From: Typhlomys cinereus
Taxonomy: Eukaryota > Chordata > Mammalia > Rodentia > Platacanthomyidae
Assembly: GCA_023101885.1 (NCBI GenBank)
Contig: JALPQD010000004.1
Location: 14,901,688 to 14,965,687, forward strand
Direction: 5' to 3'
DNA: 64,000 bases
A program made the translations under genes and the position numbers. The notes below the pieces were generated by a model, which did no database searches, was not told where the DNA came from, and worked only from the letters and a program-made list of their open reading frames with translations. Positions 1 through 11,180 of the stretch are shown here, piece after piece; position 1 is the stretch's first letter; each line of letters starts with the position of its first letter.

Positions 1-577
1 AATTTTTAATTTTCTTGTCAATGTATGTTATTTCTCTCCAGATATGGGTTTGAAGTAAAGAATTTATTTTTTAAATATATATCACATTATCTTTTCCTTT
101 ACGTGTTCAATTTAAATAAAGTTTTATAATTTCATGTGTTTTTCTTTGTCAGTTTTGTTTTTCAATTATGGATGTGCAAATGTTATAGCACTAATTGATA
201 TGACTATGGTTAATTTTGTACAAATCTTTTTTTCTTGAATGTGTATATTTACATTCTTTTCATGTCACAAGTAACACATGCCATTTATTATGACTTTATG
301 TAAAATCAATTCAGAAATAATTCTCCATGTTTTCTGTTTTTTCATCTTTTAATTGTTCTCAGAATTTTTATATTTTTTCATTTATGTATGTAATTTATAA
401 TCAGTTTGGAGATTTCTGATTTCTTCTAAACAGTTTTGAGGGCTACATTTAAAAAAAACTCATGTTCAATAAGTAGATAAATTTGAGAGTTTATCTCTGA
501 CAATTTTTAATCTTCTAGTTAATGCACATGATATTTCTCTCCAGACATTTGTATTTGAGGTAAAGACTTTATTTTTC
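1..577. repeat. Diverged direct repeat, about 75 bp, copies at 1-75 and 502-577
   Basis: The first 75 bases and bases 502-577 align with roughly three quarters identity by eye, including the shared core 'atttctctccaga' and a following T-rich run. The two copies are about 500 bp apart. The first may begin before the window, so this could be an old tandem duplication with a 500-bp unit. The bases between are AT-rich without any feature I recognise. Confidence 0.5.
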
Positions 578-578
578 A

Positions 579-832
579 GGGGCTGGAGAAATGTCTCAGG
601 GTTAAGACTCTGCCTCATAAGCAGAAGGTCCTGAGATTAGAGGATTCCATACCCCACTTAAAAACACCAGGCAGAAATGAAGGTGGCAAAATCCCAGAGT
701 GAAGTACAAAAGAGGTAGAAGTAATTGAAGATGGTTCCTGAAAGTCACATTTGTTCCTCCACAAGACACATAGTGCCCTCTGACACACACACACACACAC
801 ACACACATGTTAAACAAATAAATCTTTAAAAA
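579..832 (+). mobile_element. B2-type tRNA-derived SINE, older copy, with TSD
   Basis: The 5' end reads ggggctggagaa followed by a tRNA-like A box (gtctcagggtt) and a degraded B box. The body then matches the other SINEs in the window. The CA run at 783-807 lies inside the element, before a tail with AATAAA and TCTTT, the layout of T+ class SINEs that use a Pol III terminator followed by an A tail. It is flanked by a 14-bp TSD at 565-578 and 833-846 with one mismatch. It is more diverged than the copies at 3.5, 12.5 and 31.5 kb and so probably older. Confidence 0.85.
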
Positions 833-846
833 GAATTTATTTTTCA

Positions 847-2044
847 AAACAGTATATTTAAAATTGTTAAGTTCTTTATTATATTTGCCTGATTATTTCA
901 TCTTGCATCATTAATGTAAGCAATATTTTAAATACGCTCTATAAATTTTAAAATGCTTTTATTTTAACACTGAGCTTTGGTCCAGCAGCCTGAAACATAA
1001 AAGACAGGCATGACTCTAGTATGTATTCCCTTGAATATTTTAATTTTTTCAAGCATGAAAGAAAATGTTTACTAATTTTCTAAGTTTCATGGCTTCTAGG
1101 TCAATGAACACTTGACTTTCTATTTCATTCAAATTATTTGTGTTTTATTTTTAAAACAACTTCAATATCTTAGCAGTCATAAAGTATATCTGAATATGTA
1201 GCTTATTTATATTTCAAAATTGCCATTTTTGGATAATCTTCAGGAATTACAGTGATAGCTTTAAAGCTTTTGCAGTTTCAAATATGTTTGCCTGATTCAT
1301 GGTCAGTTTTATTTTCATTTGTTTTGATTCAAGACATAACCTACAGTGTTATAAACTTTTGAGAAGGAAATTGTGATATATTGTCATTTTTTCCTTATCT
1401 GAAAGATGTTATTCTTTCTCTTATTATCTTTTAACATACCATTTCACAAATATTGTGTGATATGAGTTTTCTGATTTTTTTAATGAATCTTCATGAGTGT
1501 GATGTGGTTGAAAGATAGTTACTATGGTTCTGCAGGTCCAGAGTTTTCTATATAGACAAGCACCAAGCATCCTTCAGGCACTTGCTATTTGAGAGCCTCC
1601 CTTATTTATTTTCTTCAGTGTTATTAGTCTTCTCTCTGTCTGTCTCCCTGTATTTTATCCTCTCTTTCTTACTTTCTCCATGCCAGTCTCTATTCTAGTA
1701 TTTTTGTACTGCTCATTTTAAATCATCAGTTCTCTTTTAGTGAGGGCCTTTGCACTCTTGTGACATGCAGAAAACCTCGGAGCTAACAATCCTGAGCTTG
1801 CTTTGAGCTCACCATGAAATAGAGACAGCAAGCCTCAGTTATTTGATTGTTATGCTTGGTGTCTACTTTGATCTACTCTTACTAACTGAATGATTTTCAT
1901 CAATTTCAGGTGTTATTTGAATGTATACTTTGTTACTGCTCAGCGAAATTCCAAGTTTAAAAGGGTATCACCTCAACTGTGTAAATATTTTTCACATTTT
2001 ATTTTTATTATTTATTTGTCTTTTAATTCATTCTTCTTTAGGGG
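847..2044. other. No gene seen; AT-rich unique-looking DNA
   Basis: No open reading frame with recognisable similarity, no RNA gene and no clear repeat family. A pyrimidine-rich patch lies near 1618-1680. Confidence 0.5.
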
Positions 2045-2049
2045 AAGAT

Positions 2050-2260
2050 ATATGCTAGGCATCTGAAATGACTCAGTGAGTAAAGCTGCTTTGTGCAAGG
2101 CCTGAGGGCCTATTTTAATGCCCTGAATCCACAAAGTAGAGGAAGAGAAACTACTAACCACTAGTTCTCTGACCTTCTTTCCTGTGTCATGGCATCCATA
2201 CATGTGAGCAAACACACACACATGCGCATGCACATGCACACACAAATGCTTAAATGCTTG
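2050..2260 (+). mobile_element. B4-like SINE, degenerate
   Basis: The layout resembles rodent B4/RSINE elements: a degraded 'ggcatctgaaatgactcagtg' head, a middle with 'ctgaatccacaaagtagagg', then 'tctgacctt', 'catggcat' and a CA-rich alternating end at about 2211-2243. No clear TSD is visible. The family name rests on recalled consensus features, not on an alignment. Confidence 0.6.
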
Positions 2261-2333
2261 AGAAAATTTAAGAGAAAAAATTAAAGATCCAACCCCAACC
2301 TAAAATTATATATTTTAATGGCTATTTCCTTTA

Positions 2334-2335
<2 letters not shown>

Positions 2336-2387
<52 letters not shown>
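2336..2387. repeat. (CA)26 microsatellite
   Basis: A perfect CA dinucleotide run of 52 bases, not inside a recognisable SINE. Its length and purity make it likely to be polymorphic. Confidence 0.95.
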
Positions 2388-2391
<4 letters not shown>

Positions 2392-3514
2392 CATATACCA
2401 CACTCACCTCTTGTTTTTCAACCTTCCTGAGTTCATTAAGAAAATGTACTTAATCACTAAAGCAAATGTATACAAAATTCAAACCAAGATTTTACACTGA
2501 TCATATACTTTTAGATAACAGGTAGGACTTATTAAATGAATCAGCAGTTATGACAAATGTTTCTTTCTCACTTAGATATTCTCTATCATGACATATCTGA
2601 TGTTTCCTAATGAACAACTCAAGATCTATCCTGCCACATCTTTGAAATCTAGAAAAATGTTTGTGGATTTTTCAGAGTCCTTCTTCATATTATCTCTGTA
2701 AATATGGATAAGACAGAATATGTACAAAATCTTCAGCAAAAGATTTAAAAACATGATGTTGTTGGATAAGAAACAATTATAGCATAATCTCTTCTAGTTA
2801 CTAAATATCACCTTTGCTTACACAGAGATTTGTCTGTACTACCCTGAAACAATATTTAGCAGTATTTACAATGAAAATATTCCTCACAAATCGCAAAAAT
2901 TAAAAGCAATTAGGTCTTCTGTCTGTTATTGACTGAGGAAATCTATATGATGTATATTCTATCAGGCGATAACTGAAAAAATTTCTTCAAACCCTATGTA
3001 AATGCCTCAGGAAACAGAAAACTATTAATGTCGGCTTGGGAATCCTTGTGAGCACAAATTCTTACTGACTTCTCCTGAAATTCTTTACCAACATGGAATC
3101 AAGTATCTGGTTTCACCTGTGTGTAGATCCCTAAATAAGTAATGGAGCAAGCTCATCAGGCTGTCTATATCTCTGCTGCTGTTGATATAGTCAATTAGAA
3201 GACATAGAATATGAGCACTGTGCTATAGTAACATGATTCTGAAACATGTCCGAATTAACAAACAAGAAAATAAATTGCCTCATTACAAGTGTTTGGGGGA
3301 AAACTGGGTATACAAATATGGAAGAAATAAAATACAGTGCTCTTTCACACACTGTACAAAATTCAGCTCAGACACATATCAGACATTTAATTAAAAACCT
3401 GAAGGAAAACATTATGATGTCAGCATAAATAATGACTTTATTAACAGGGCTCTAGTAGTCCTGTAATGAATAGAAAGAATCCACTAAGGAAATTACATCA
3501 ATTTGTGCACATAC
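2388..3514. other. No gene seen
   Basis: AT-rich, unique-looking DNA. A 60-codon open frame at 3246-3428 has no recognisable domain and no supporting context. Confidence 0.5.
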
Positions 3515-3529
3515 AAAAATTTTAAAGAG

Positions 3530-3743
3530 GGGCTGGAGAGGTGGCTCAGGGGTTAAGCCTCCGCCTTGCAGGCGGAAGGTCCTGAGTTCGGATCCCAGAT
3601 CCCACGTATAGACGCCAGGTGGAAGCGGGGGCGGCCTGAGCTTCTGGTCCTGGTAGGGCGGAGCCTGTGAATCCCGGGGCAGAAGGAGGTGGAGGCGTCC
3701 ATGGTGGTTCGCGAATTCGTCCGTGGTTCTACACACACACGCG

Positions 3744-3774
<31 letters not shown>

Positions 3775-3827
3775 ACACATGCACACACACATGTGCACAG
3801 TTGAATAAATAATAATAAAAATTTAAA
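3530..3827 (+). mobile_element. B2-type tRNA-derived SINE, young full-length copy, with TSD
   Basis: The head (gggctggagaggtgg) contains an A box at about 3542-3552 (TGGCTCAGGGG) and a B box at about 3584-3594 (AGTTCGGATCC), the internal Pol III promoter of tRNA-derived SINEs. Bases 3560-3576 form a perfect tRNA-like anticodon arm: five paired bases (tccgc/gcgga) around a 7-base loop, cttgcag, with TGC in the anticodon position. A GC-rich body follows, then a CA run at about 3731-3790 and an AATAAA-rich, A-rich tail. A perfect 15-bp TSD (aaaaattttaaagag) lies at 3515-3529 and 3828-3842. CpG sites are well preserved, which points to a recent insertion. Confidence 0.93.
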
Positions 3828-3842
3828 AAAAATTTTAAAGAG

Positions 3843-5027
3843 AAGAAATATCTCAAAGAAAGTGAGAAAATTTGTTTTTCTTGTGACAAGTGACTAATAT
3901 CTAGAAAATGTAAAAAGTTCTTAAAGCTAAAAGACAATATCACAAAGAGATTAATCCATACATTGTATCCAAAATTAGTTGAGTTAGAGATAGAAAAATG
4001 GGGCATTTAAACCATCAAGGAAAATTTGGTTAAGTTACTCAGGCCTCTAATTTGAAGCCCTTAAATACATGTTTCTGTCTTACAGAATCAGTTAAGTTTT
4101 TGAACTTCTCTTAAAACTCTGATTTCTCTATTGAGATTTAATTTCCTTTTTTGAATCTTTGGTGGATTTGAGTACACAGCATCTACTGCAAGTCCACAGC
4201 ATCCATTGACCTTGAAGGATTTAAGCCTAACCTCAAATAGAAAGTCTTGCTTAATCTTCCATTGATAAAAGCTGTTAATATCTAGGACATATGAGTATAT
4301 TTATAACTCTCTTTACTAAGATTTTGTTTTGTGATTTTGCTAGGTTTGAAATTTTTAGTTATGTTTTCTTTAAATGGACATTGCTAATTTTGTTGTGTGC
4401 AATGGCTTACTCATTGTCTCTTCTCCCAATATTATTCTAGCTTATAGGATGGAGACAGGTAAATGCCATTTTCTTTGTGCAGCTCTACTGAGAACACAGC
4501 CTTAGCTGTATTAACTGTTTCTTTTAGGAAATGTATTTATTTGTATAATTTTCAAAGATATTTATGGAATAAATGTTTTTGAGGATTCTTTGACCTATTA
4601 CTTTAATCTAAATTGAAACTTATGTAGGAAATTTGAAATGTTACTCAATTTCATTATAATCAATACCTTAAGGCATTTTCTTTTTTGAAAAGTAATGAAA
4701 ATCTGTTATCTTCATTTTCAAAGCATCATATATCTTAGATGCTTTAGTTTTTAAATAAAATTATGAAATTGTTGTTTTCCCCCATTAATATAATTTCAAA
4801 TGCAGTGCTTCTTCAACTTTGTGTGAAACATTAGCTCAGGGAAAAGAAACATATGAAAGGTTGAAGTCACAGAATACTAAATGTGCTTTTCGAGCAAAAT
4901 TTAAGTTGACTGAAAAAAAGATCAATGGCAAGAAAAAAGAAGACAGTGTGATTCAAAGGAAGCGTCACAGTTATATGTCCTATTGCTCTTAATAATACTT
5001 AGGTCAAGTAATTTATGGGAACAAAGG
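3843..5027. other. No gene seen
   Basis: AT-rich DNA with no recognisable coding, RNA or repeat feature. Confidence 0.5.
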
Positions 5028-5460
5028 AATAAGTAGCAGTCCCCATGCATTGTTGCTGATAAATGAGCAACTGAAAGGTTTAAGGGACCATGTGGGGTTT
5101 CATTCATGCTTATGATTGTCTGGATACAATTCCTGTTCAGCTTGGCAAGAGAATACACATCAACACCAAGATCTAAGGGAACTGACCATCATATCCACAT
5201 AATGGCTGATAGGGATATAATCTTTATGTGCCAGAAAAGCATGTCTGCCTAAGATGGAAGGATGCCAATTTTTCAATTGGTTAAATTTTATTCAAATGCC
5301 TGAAGACTAGTCCATCCCACCATGGGCAGAGCCTTCACCATAAACTAGGAAATATCCTATAGATTTGCTCTGGGCTTTATTCAATTACTAATTCTCTAAA
5401 AATGTGCCCAAAAGTCAAACTTTTAGCTATCAAATTGACACTTGTATCTAAATATGACAG
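5028..5460 (-). mobile_element. URR1-like dispersed repeat, copy 1 (reverse orientation)
   Basis: The reverse complement aligns along its length with the repeats at 7484-7906, 27078-27526 and 28936-29333. Shared landmarks on the plus strand are 'ttgctgataaa', 'atgattgtctgg', 'cacataatggctga', 'aaggatgccaa', 'ccaccatgggc' and an end related to 'tgtctaactatgac'. The general layout recalls rodent URR1, a non-autonomous hAT-Tip100 DNA transposon. The family name is tentative because I cannot define terminal inverted repeats or an 8-bp target duplication. Confidence 0.6.
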
Positions 5461-5981
5461 GATGTTTTTATTCATGCTCAAGACTACTGTTCTGTTTAAA
5501 TTTCTTGGCAAGGGATTTAACAACCAAGAGAGGGTAAGAGACCTGGCTGCAAAACATTCACAGCAATAGCAGAGGGACAAGCACCAACATATTTCTAGCT
5601 TGCAAACTGACTGGCTACTCAAACAGTTCTCTTTATACCATCCACTTGCCAAGAGAATAGTTCTACTTACTATGTGCTCTGTCTTCTCTTGTCAGCCATA
5701 CAGTGGAAGAATTCTGCTATAGGCTATTTAGAGATCTGCTTTAACTAAATAATTCCTCACAGCAGTATATACAACTCTACAGTGTCCAATTGACAGCTGA
5801 AGCTGTAATTGTATATTCTATAAATAAAAACATTTTTTGTTAGTTTAGGATATGAAGTTCTATTAATTTCTAACATTAGATGCATATTTGTTACTCTTTT
5901 AAAAGTCCCCTTCTGCTGGTATGAAATTGCCTACATATTTACTTCCCAAATTTTATAGAATTCTAAAATGTAAATATTTAG
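5461..5981. other. No gene seen
   Basis: AT-rich, unique-looking spacer between the URR1-like repeat and the next SINE. Confidence 0.5.
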
Positions 5982-6191
5982 TGGCGGCTGGAGAAGTGGC
6001 TCAGGGGTTTCGCCTCTGCCTTGCAGGCGAAAGGTCCTGAGTTCAGATCCTAAACCCCACGTGTAAACACCGGGCAGAAGCATGGGTGGCCTGCATTTCT
6101 GGTCCTGGTAGGACAGAGCCTGTGAATCCCGGGCAGAGTAAACAAGGAGAAAGTGGAGACATCCATGGTGGTTCCCGAATTCATTCGTGGT

Positions 6192-6235
<44 letters not shown>

Positions 6236-6287
6236 TACACACATATGCATACAGACAATTGAATAAATAATAAAAAAATTAAAAAAA
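5982..6287 (+). mobile_element. B2-type tRNA-derived SINE, intermediate age
   Basis: Same family as the copy at 3530. The head is ggctggagaagtggctcagg, the anticodon-like arm (cttgcag loop) is kept, the B box is 'gagttcagatcc', and a CA run at about 6194-6231 precedes an 'aataaataataaaa' tail. It carries a short body insertion relative to the 3.5-kb copy (gcagagtaaacaagg near 6133). The TSD is weak: 'atttag' with imperfect neighbours at about 5976-5981 and 6290-6295. Confidence 0.88.
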
Positions 6288-6295
6288 ACATTTAG

Positions 6296-7483
6296 CGAAG
6301 TTAATTTTCATAGCATTTAGTGGTTATCGTTGCTTAATTATAGATCCCTTAATGAAAACTAGTACTAACTTTTAAATGTTTCAATTGTATTAAGTATTGT
6401 ATAGCAATGTAAAGTAAGGGGGATTATATCTTTCAAAAGTATATTTTTGATTTTTGTCTTATGTAATTTATTTTCATTCTCCATTAAGTATCTCTCCCTA
6501 TTAGTTTCTAATCAAGCAAATAACAACAGAAAAACATAACCTTATGATAAATACCTTCAGGTTTTGTACTTTTAAAGTCATGTGTCTTACATTATAAACA
6601 GTATTGACATTGAATTTTGTGAACACTATCAATTTACAGTTCTCTCTTGAGTTCAAATATTGACAAAAATTTATAGAAACTTTACTAGGAAAATGATTAA
6701 CACAAATCTACAAGAATGTCTACCAAGATAGGTGTTAATAAATTTTTGTTAAATGAAGGTATGATATTTACATTGCTTAATACACAGTGTTTTAAATAGC
6801 AAATATGTTTTAGATAGATAAGCACTGAAGAAGATTTAGCCAAGTTTGCTACTCACTGCAGGAGAAGCTAAATAGCAGACCCCCTTAGATCAGAGGAAAT
6901 TGCTTAGTTTCATATACTCTGGAAGGACTTTGTCTACAGATTAAGCATGACTTGGTAAGTGTGAGGAGATTATGGAAGATAGTAATTAGAAAACTGAGCT
7001 AAAAGTCAGGTTGCTTTGGGCCTGGGAAGCAGAGGTTCAGCCTGTGGTAGTGTCACATCTGGGGTCATTTTTGTTTTAATGCAGGGAGTCATTTTTTATG
7101 CCTTAGGTGAGAGAGGCTGCAAAGGGATATGGAAGATACCCTCTAACAATTTGTATTTCAGAATTTTTTTCAAGAAGAGGACATTAATTTTTTATTTAAA
7201 TAAAAGTACAGTCATTTCAGGGTTTTAAAAATTAAATAAATCTAAAATCTCCCTCATTCAAAGTAGAATATTTTATGGAATTAAGTATGTTTCATAGATG
7301 ATCCATTCAAGAATGGATTACAAAATTCTGGTAAAGAAATATACAATAGTTTACTTCATTTCAACCTTTTATGATTATCAATTTCTAACTTTTTTTAAAA
7401 TAACAGTTTCAATAAAATTGTAATTCTAAATCATCATGGATATATTTTTGAATATTTATCTATTGTTACGATAACTTGATGTC
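6296..7483. other. No gene seen
   Basis: AT-rich DNA. A 70-codon open frame at 7016-7228 has no recognisable family and ends in low-complexity sequence. Confidence 0.5.
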
Positions 7484-7906
7484 TGCCAGAGTTAGACACA
7501 GATGTCAATTACACAGCTAAAATGTTTGAGCTTCTGGGAACATTTGTAAAGAAATGGTAGTTAAGCCCAAAACAACCTTCAGGAGATTGTTTAGTGGATG
7601 GGGAAGGACAGCCCATTGTGGGTGGGGCTAGTCCCTTAGCAGATAAATAAGATGCAGGGAACTATTAAGAAAGGAGGTCTTCTTGTGTATACTTGGCCAG
7701 ATATGCTGTTCTGGTCAGTAAAGATTGTCCCTCTTTCAGCTATTATATGAAGATGGTATGGCCAGTCCCTAAGTCCTGGTGTTGATGTGAGCTCTTATGT
7801 CAAGATGGACTAAGAACTGTAACCAGACTGCTGTAAGAGAATAGACTCCTTGTTCCTTAAGTAATTTTATTATAACTTATCATCAACAATGCAGAGTAAC
7901 TGTAAT
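7484..7906 (+). mobile_element. URR1-like dispersed repeat, copy 2
   Basis: Aligns with the better-preserved 27078-27526 copy: 'gttagacacag.tgtcaa' at the left, 'gggaacatttgt', 'aggagattgt', 'ccattgtgggtgggg', 'tggtatggccagt', 'gaactgtaaccagac', 'tccttgttcc' and 'caatgcag..aactgtaa' at the right end. No open reading frame, as expected for a non-autonomous element. Confidence 0.65.
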
Positions 7907-9117
7907 TATAATACTGCATGTAGCCATCTTATTTTGCTTCATGTGTGGGAATACTAAGGTAATTCTTGGGAAATGTTTTCATGTGGCTTGGTGTAATAAT
8001 GATCACTGAAGAATGATGATTCCATATCTCAGTATCTATGTGAAATATTAGCTCGAAATAGTGGCTTTTAGCTAAAGAGAAATCCTAAAAGAAATCTTAT
8101 AGAGAAGAAATGCTGTCAAAATCATGTAAGGAAAATTTTTTGCCTTGGCTATTATTATGCAAAACCTTTTACAACTACTGTTCAATGGGCACAAAATGCA
8201 CACATTCAGGACAGAAATGTTATATTCATGTTTTGCAAACTCTTTCCTATGTTGTTTGATATTCTAAAAATCAAGATAGAAAATCAAAACTCAATAAAGA
8301 TGAATAGAAGTTGTGTTTTCGTTTATGAGAAATGAGCAAAAGCCAAGCTTAGTAATATTTAGTAAGTTAATGTACAACCAAAACACAGGCAAGTGTGTGT
8401 TTTTATGACCAGTGACCTTGCTGAAGACCAGCTTCACCAGCACATCATTACAGGGTCCAAGGTTGCAGTCTTTAAGCTGGACACCAAAGCCCAGCATCCA
8501 GGTAGAACACTGATGTGATTTCTATACCATAGCACCACACATGATTACACATTTCAAACACATCTTCCTTAATATGAATGAAAACTGAGACAAGGCACAT
8601 GGGGAAAGATAAGATGAGTGATGCAGATGATAAGAAATAAAAGCAGAGGTGATGTGGAAAAAAATGAATGGTTTCATTCTACTGTTATTGTTTCTATTGT
8701 GAAAAATAAATTAGTCTTTACCAAGGACCATATACTATCTTTGAATTGAGAATATTTTCATTTTCACTGCAGGAAAGCAAGTTGAAACCCAATATCTTAA
8801 AGTAGAGTAATTTTTTGCAAGTGAATATATGGATTGATATTGAATATTAGTATGTTGACCCTGAAAAAATAACAGGCTTTTTTCAATCACCAAATATAAC
8901 CCACATAGCTAAATTTATACCTACCAGAGATATTCTGACTTTACATAGATGAGATTTAAGTTTTCTAAAGTGGACCAACTTGTAACTAATTTTTTCCCAA
9001 CCTTAATGGCTCCTGTCCCAAATATCTTTTTTTTTAATTTCAGCTCATACCAAATATCTTTTATAAAACTTGCACTTCCAAAGACTTTCTCTGCTTCTTT
9101 TATATATATATATATAA
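7907..9117. other. No gene identified; includes a small coding-like stretch at 8404-8507 and a TA run
   Basis: Mostly AT-rich. The plus-strand segment 8404-8507 is less AT-rich and reads without stops for about 35 codons with a soluble-protein-like composition, but I do not recognise it. A (TA)n run at about 9101-9117 abuts the L1 start. Confidence 0.4.
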
Positions 9118-11180
9118 TAACATCTTCAACAAATGGTACTGGCAAAACTGGATGTCCACATGCAGAAGATTAAAACTGGACCCATACTTGTCACCATGTA
9201 CAGGAAGTAATTCCAAATGGATCAAGGACCTCAATATTAGTCCAGAGACTATAAAAACCCTAGTTGAAATGGTAGGGAAATCCCTCGAGCTAATCAGGCT
9301 AGGCCAACAGTTCCTAAATAGAAATCCAATAGCACAGTCATTAGACCCAACACTCAACAAATGGGAGCTTATGAAATTAAAGAGCTTCAGTTCAGATGAA
9401 GAGATTGTAACCCAAGCAAAAAGGCAACTCACAGAATGGAAGAAAATATTTATTGAGAGTCCATAAAAAATGTAAAAAACTGTAAACACCAAGGAGGTAA
9501 ATGACCCAATTAAAAAATGGGCCTGGGAACCCAAAAGAAACTTTTCCAGGGATGAAATTGAAATGTCTAATAAATATCTTTAAAAATGCTCTGCATCCTT
9601 AGCCATCAGGGAAATGAAAATCAAAACTTTCCTGAGAAAACATCTCACCCCGGTCAGGATGGCAAAAATCCACACAAAAAAAAAACAAAAAAAAAATCAA
9701 ATGCTGGAGAGGATGTGGCGAGAAGGGAACTCTCCTACATTGCTGGTGGGAATACAGGCTTATACAACCCCTCTGGCAATCAGTCAGGCAATTTTTAAAA
9801 AATTAAAGGTTGAAATGCCATATGACCCTGCTATACCACTTCTGGGAATAATCACCTATAAAGCAAAACTTCACTACAATGAAACAAGCACAATCATGTT
9901 CACAGCATTATTTACAATAGCAAAGTCATGGAATCAACCCAAATGTCCAACAGTTAACTCGTGGATAAGGAAAATGTGGCACATTTATTCAATAGACTAC
10001 TACTTAGCCATCAAAAAAGATAAATTAATGAAATTTGCCGGGAAATGGATGGAATTAGAAAAATTTATAAGTGAAATATCCCAGACACAGAAATTTAAAC
10101 ACCATATGTACTCCCTAATAGGTGGATCCTAGTACCAAACCCACTTAATGGTATATTCAAAGATAAATCTCTGTAATACCTACAGTAATTGCAAAGCTTA
10201 TAAACTGGAAAAATAAGGAGAGAGCGATCATGCTTCAGTAGAGAAAATAGGTCACCATCAAGTATTGTTAGTAATTAATGATACATCTGGTTATGCTCAC
10301 TCTCACTTTCCTTTCTGGGCACTTGAGATTAAGGAGGTTTGATCTCACTACTCAGGCAGGGTATAAGGACTGGCAGATACATGGTAACCATCCTGCCAAT
10401 GGGACACTCATCATGCCCCTCACTGCAATCTCCTAATCCTATTCCATTTACATTTGAATCTCCTCTTAAAAGAAGATCTTCATTTAAACACCCTTTTATC
10501 TTTGGTTAGGAGGCGACCTCCAATGCCAATCAGGATGGAGCCACGGTTGGTGCAGGAACAGCAAAAATGAAAACAACAATAAACCATAATTGAGAACACC
10601 AAAGACCCTACTTAATCACCTGGAACCAGACCAGCCAAATCTCTCCCCATCCTAAAGCTCAGGGAAACTTGTGAAGAGGAGGCGGTAAGATTGTAAGATC
10701 CTAAAGATGGGGAGGACCAATGATATGCAAGATACTGCACACAAGTTAGGGTCACAGTAGCCTTAATTGGACTTTGCTTGACCTGCACAATGACTGACAT
10801 GTCAACGACCCCCCCCCCAACTCTACCATGAATCACAGGCACTAGGATCCTTAGATGCAAGGGATTAACAGTCATAATAGTGTTCTCATATTAAGGGGGG
10901 GAGCTAAAGAAAGGGCTCTGAGCTTTGCTTTGCCACTGAGTCCTTACACCTCACTGGAGTGGATGACTCAGAGGGAAGTTTGGCATTCACACAAAAGGAT
11001 GCTCCAGGGGATGGGAAGGGGGAAGTGGGAGCCAATGGGAGAAGGGGAGGGTGGAGTGTGAAAGGAAGGTTAAAGGGGGGGAGTGTACAAGGGGGACTGG
11101 GGAAGGGTGGAGAGGAGAGTACCAGGGTATCTATTGAGCTTGTGTGATTGGGGAAAATATATATATTAAAAAAGAAAAAA
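9118..11180 (+). mobile_element. 5'-truncated L1, plus strand (ORF2 C-terminal part plus 3'UTR)
   Basis: Starts inside ORF2 at 'catcttcaacaaatgg', just after a TA microsatellite, and runs through the ORF2 stop at 10132 and a roughly 1-kb 3'UTR to an A-rich end near 11160-11180. The 3'UTR contains the family's purine-rich, G-run-bearing segment at about 11010-11120. It is diverged from the young copies at 36-62 kb, for example near 10600-10640 and in the polypurine tract, so it is probably an older subfamily. No convincing TSD was found. Confidence 0.9.
9152..10132 (+). pseudogene. L1 ORF2 C-terminal fragment, frameshifted
   Basis: Two frames carry ORF2 similarity. Bases 9152-9466 encode the segment beginning STCRRLKLDPYLSP and including LNRNPIAQSLDPTLNKWELM. 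Bases 9614-10132 encode the end of the protein, including [32 protein letters not shown] and the terminal HHMYSLIGGS. The frames are joined by indels around 9467-9613 and there is an A-rich expansion at 9674-9695. Endonuclease and reverse transcriptase domains are absent because of the 5' truncation. In an intact L1 this region contributes RNA binding and the cysteine-rich segment. It cannot encode a functional enzyme. Confidence 0.9.

Noticed and set aside
3530..3610. A tRNA-Ala gene
   Set aside because: A and B boxes and an anticodon arm are present, but there is no acceptor stem and the sequence is part of a repeated SINE with TSD and A tail.
3452..4006. A 184-codon minus-strand open frame, and similar frames at 5931-6250, 12461-12759, 31564-31848 and 52886-53140 rich in Cys-Val or Thr-His repeats
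   Set aside because: They are translations of SINE bodies and CA/TG runs. Similar 'proteins' recur because the SINE recurs. No gene context.
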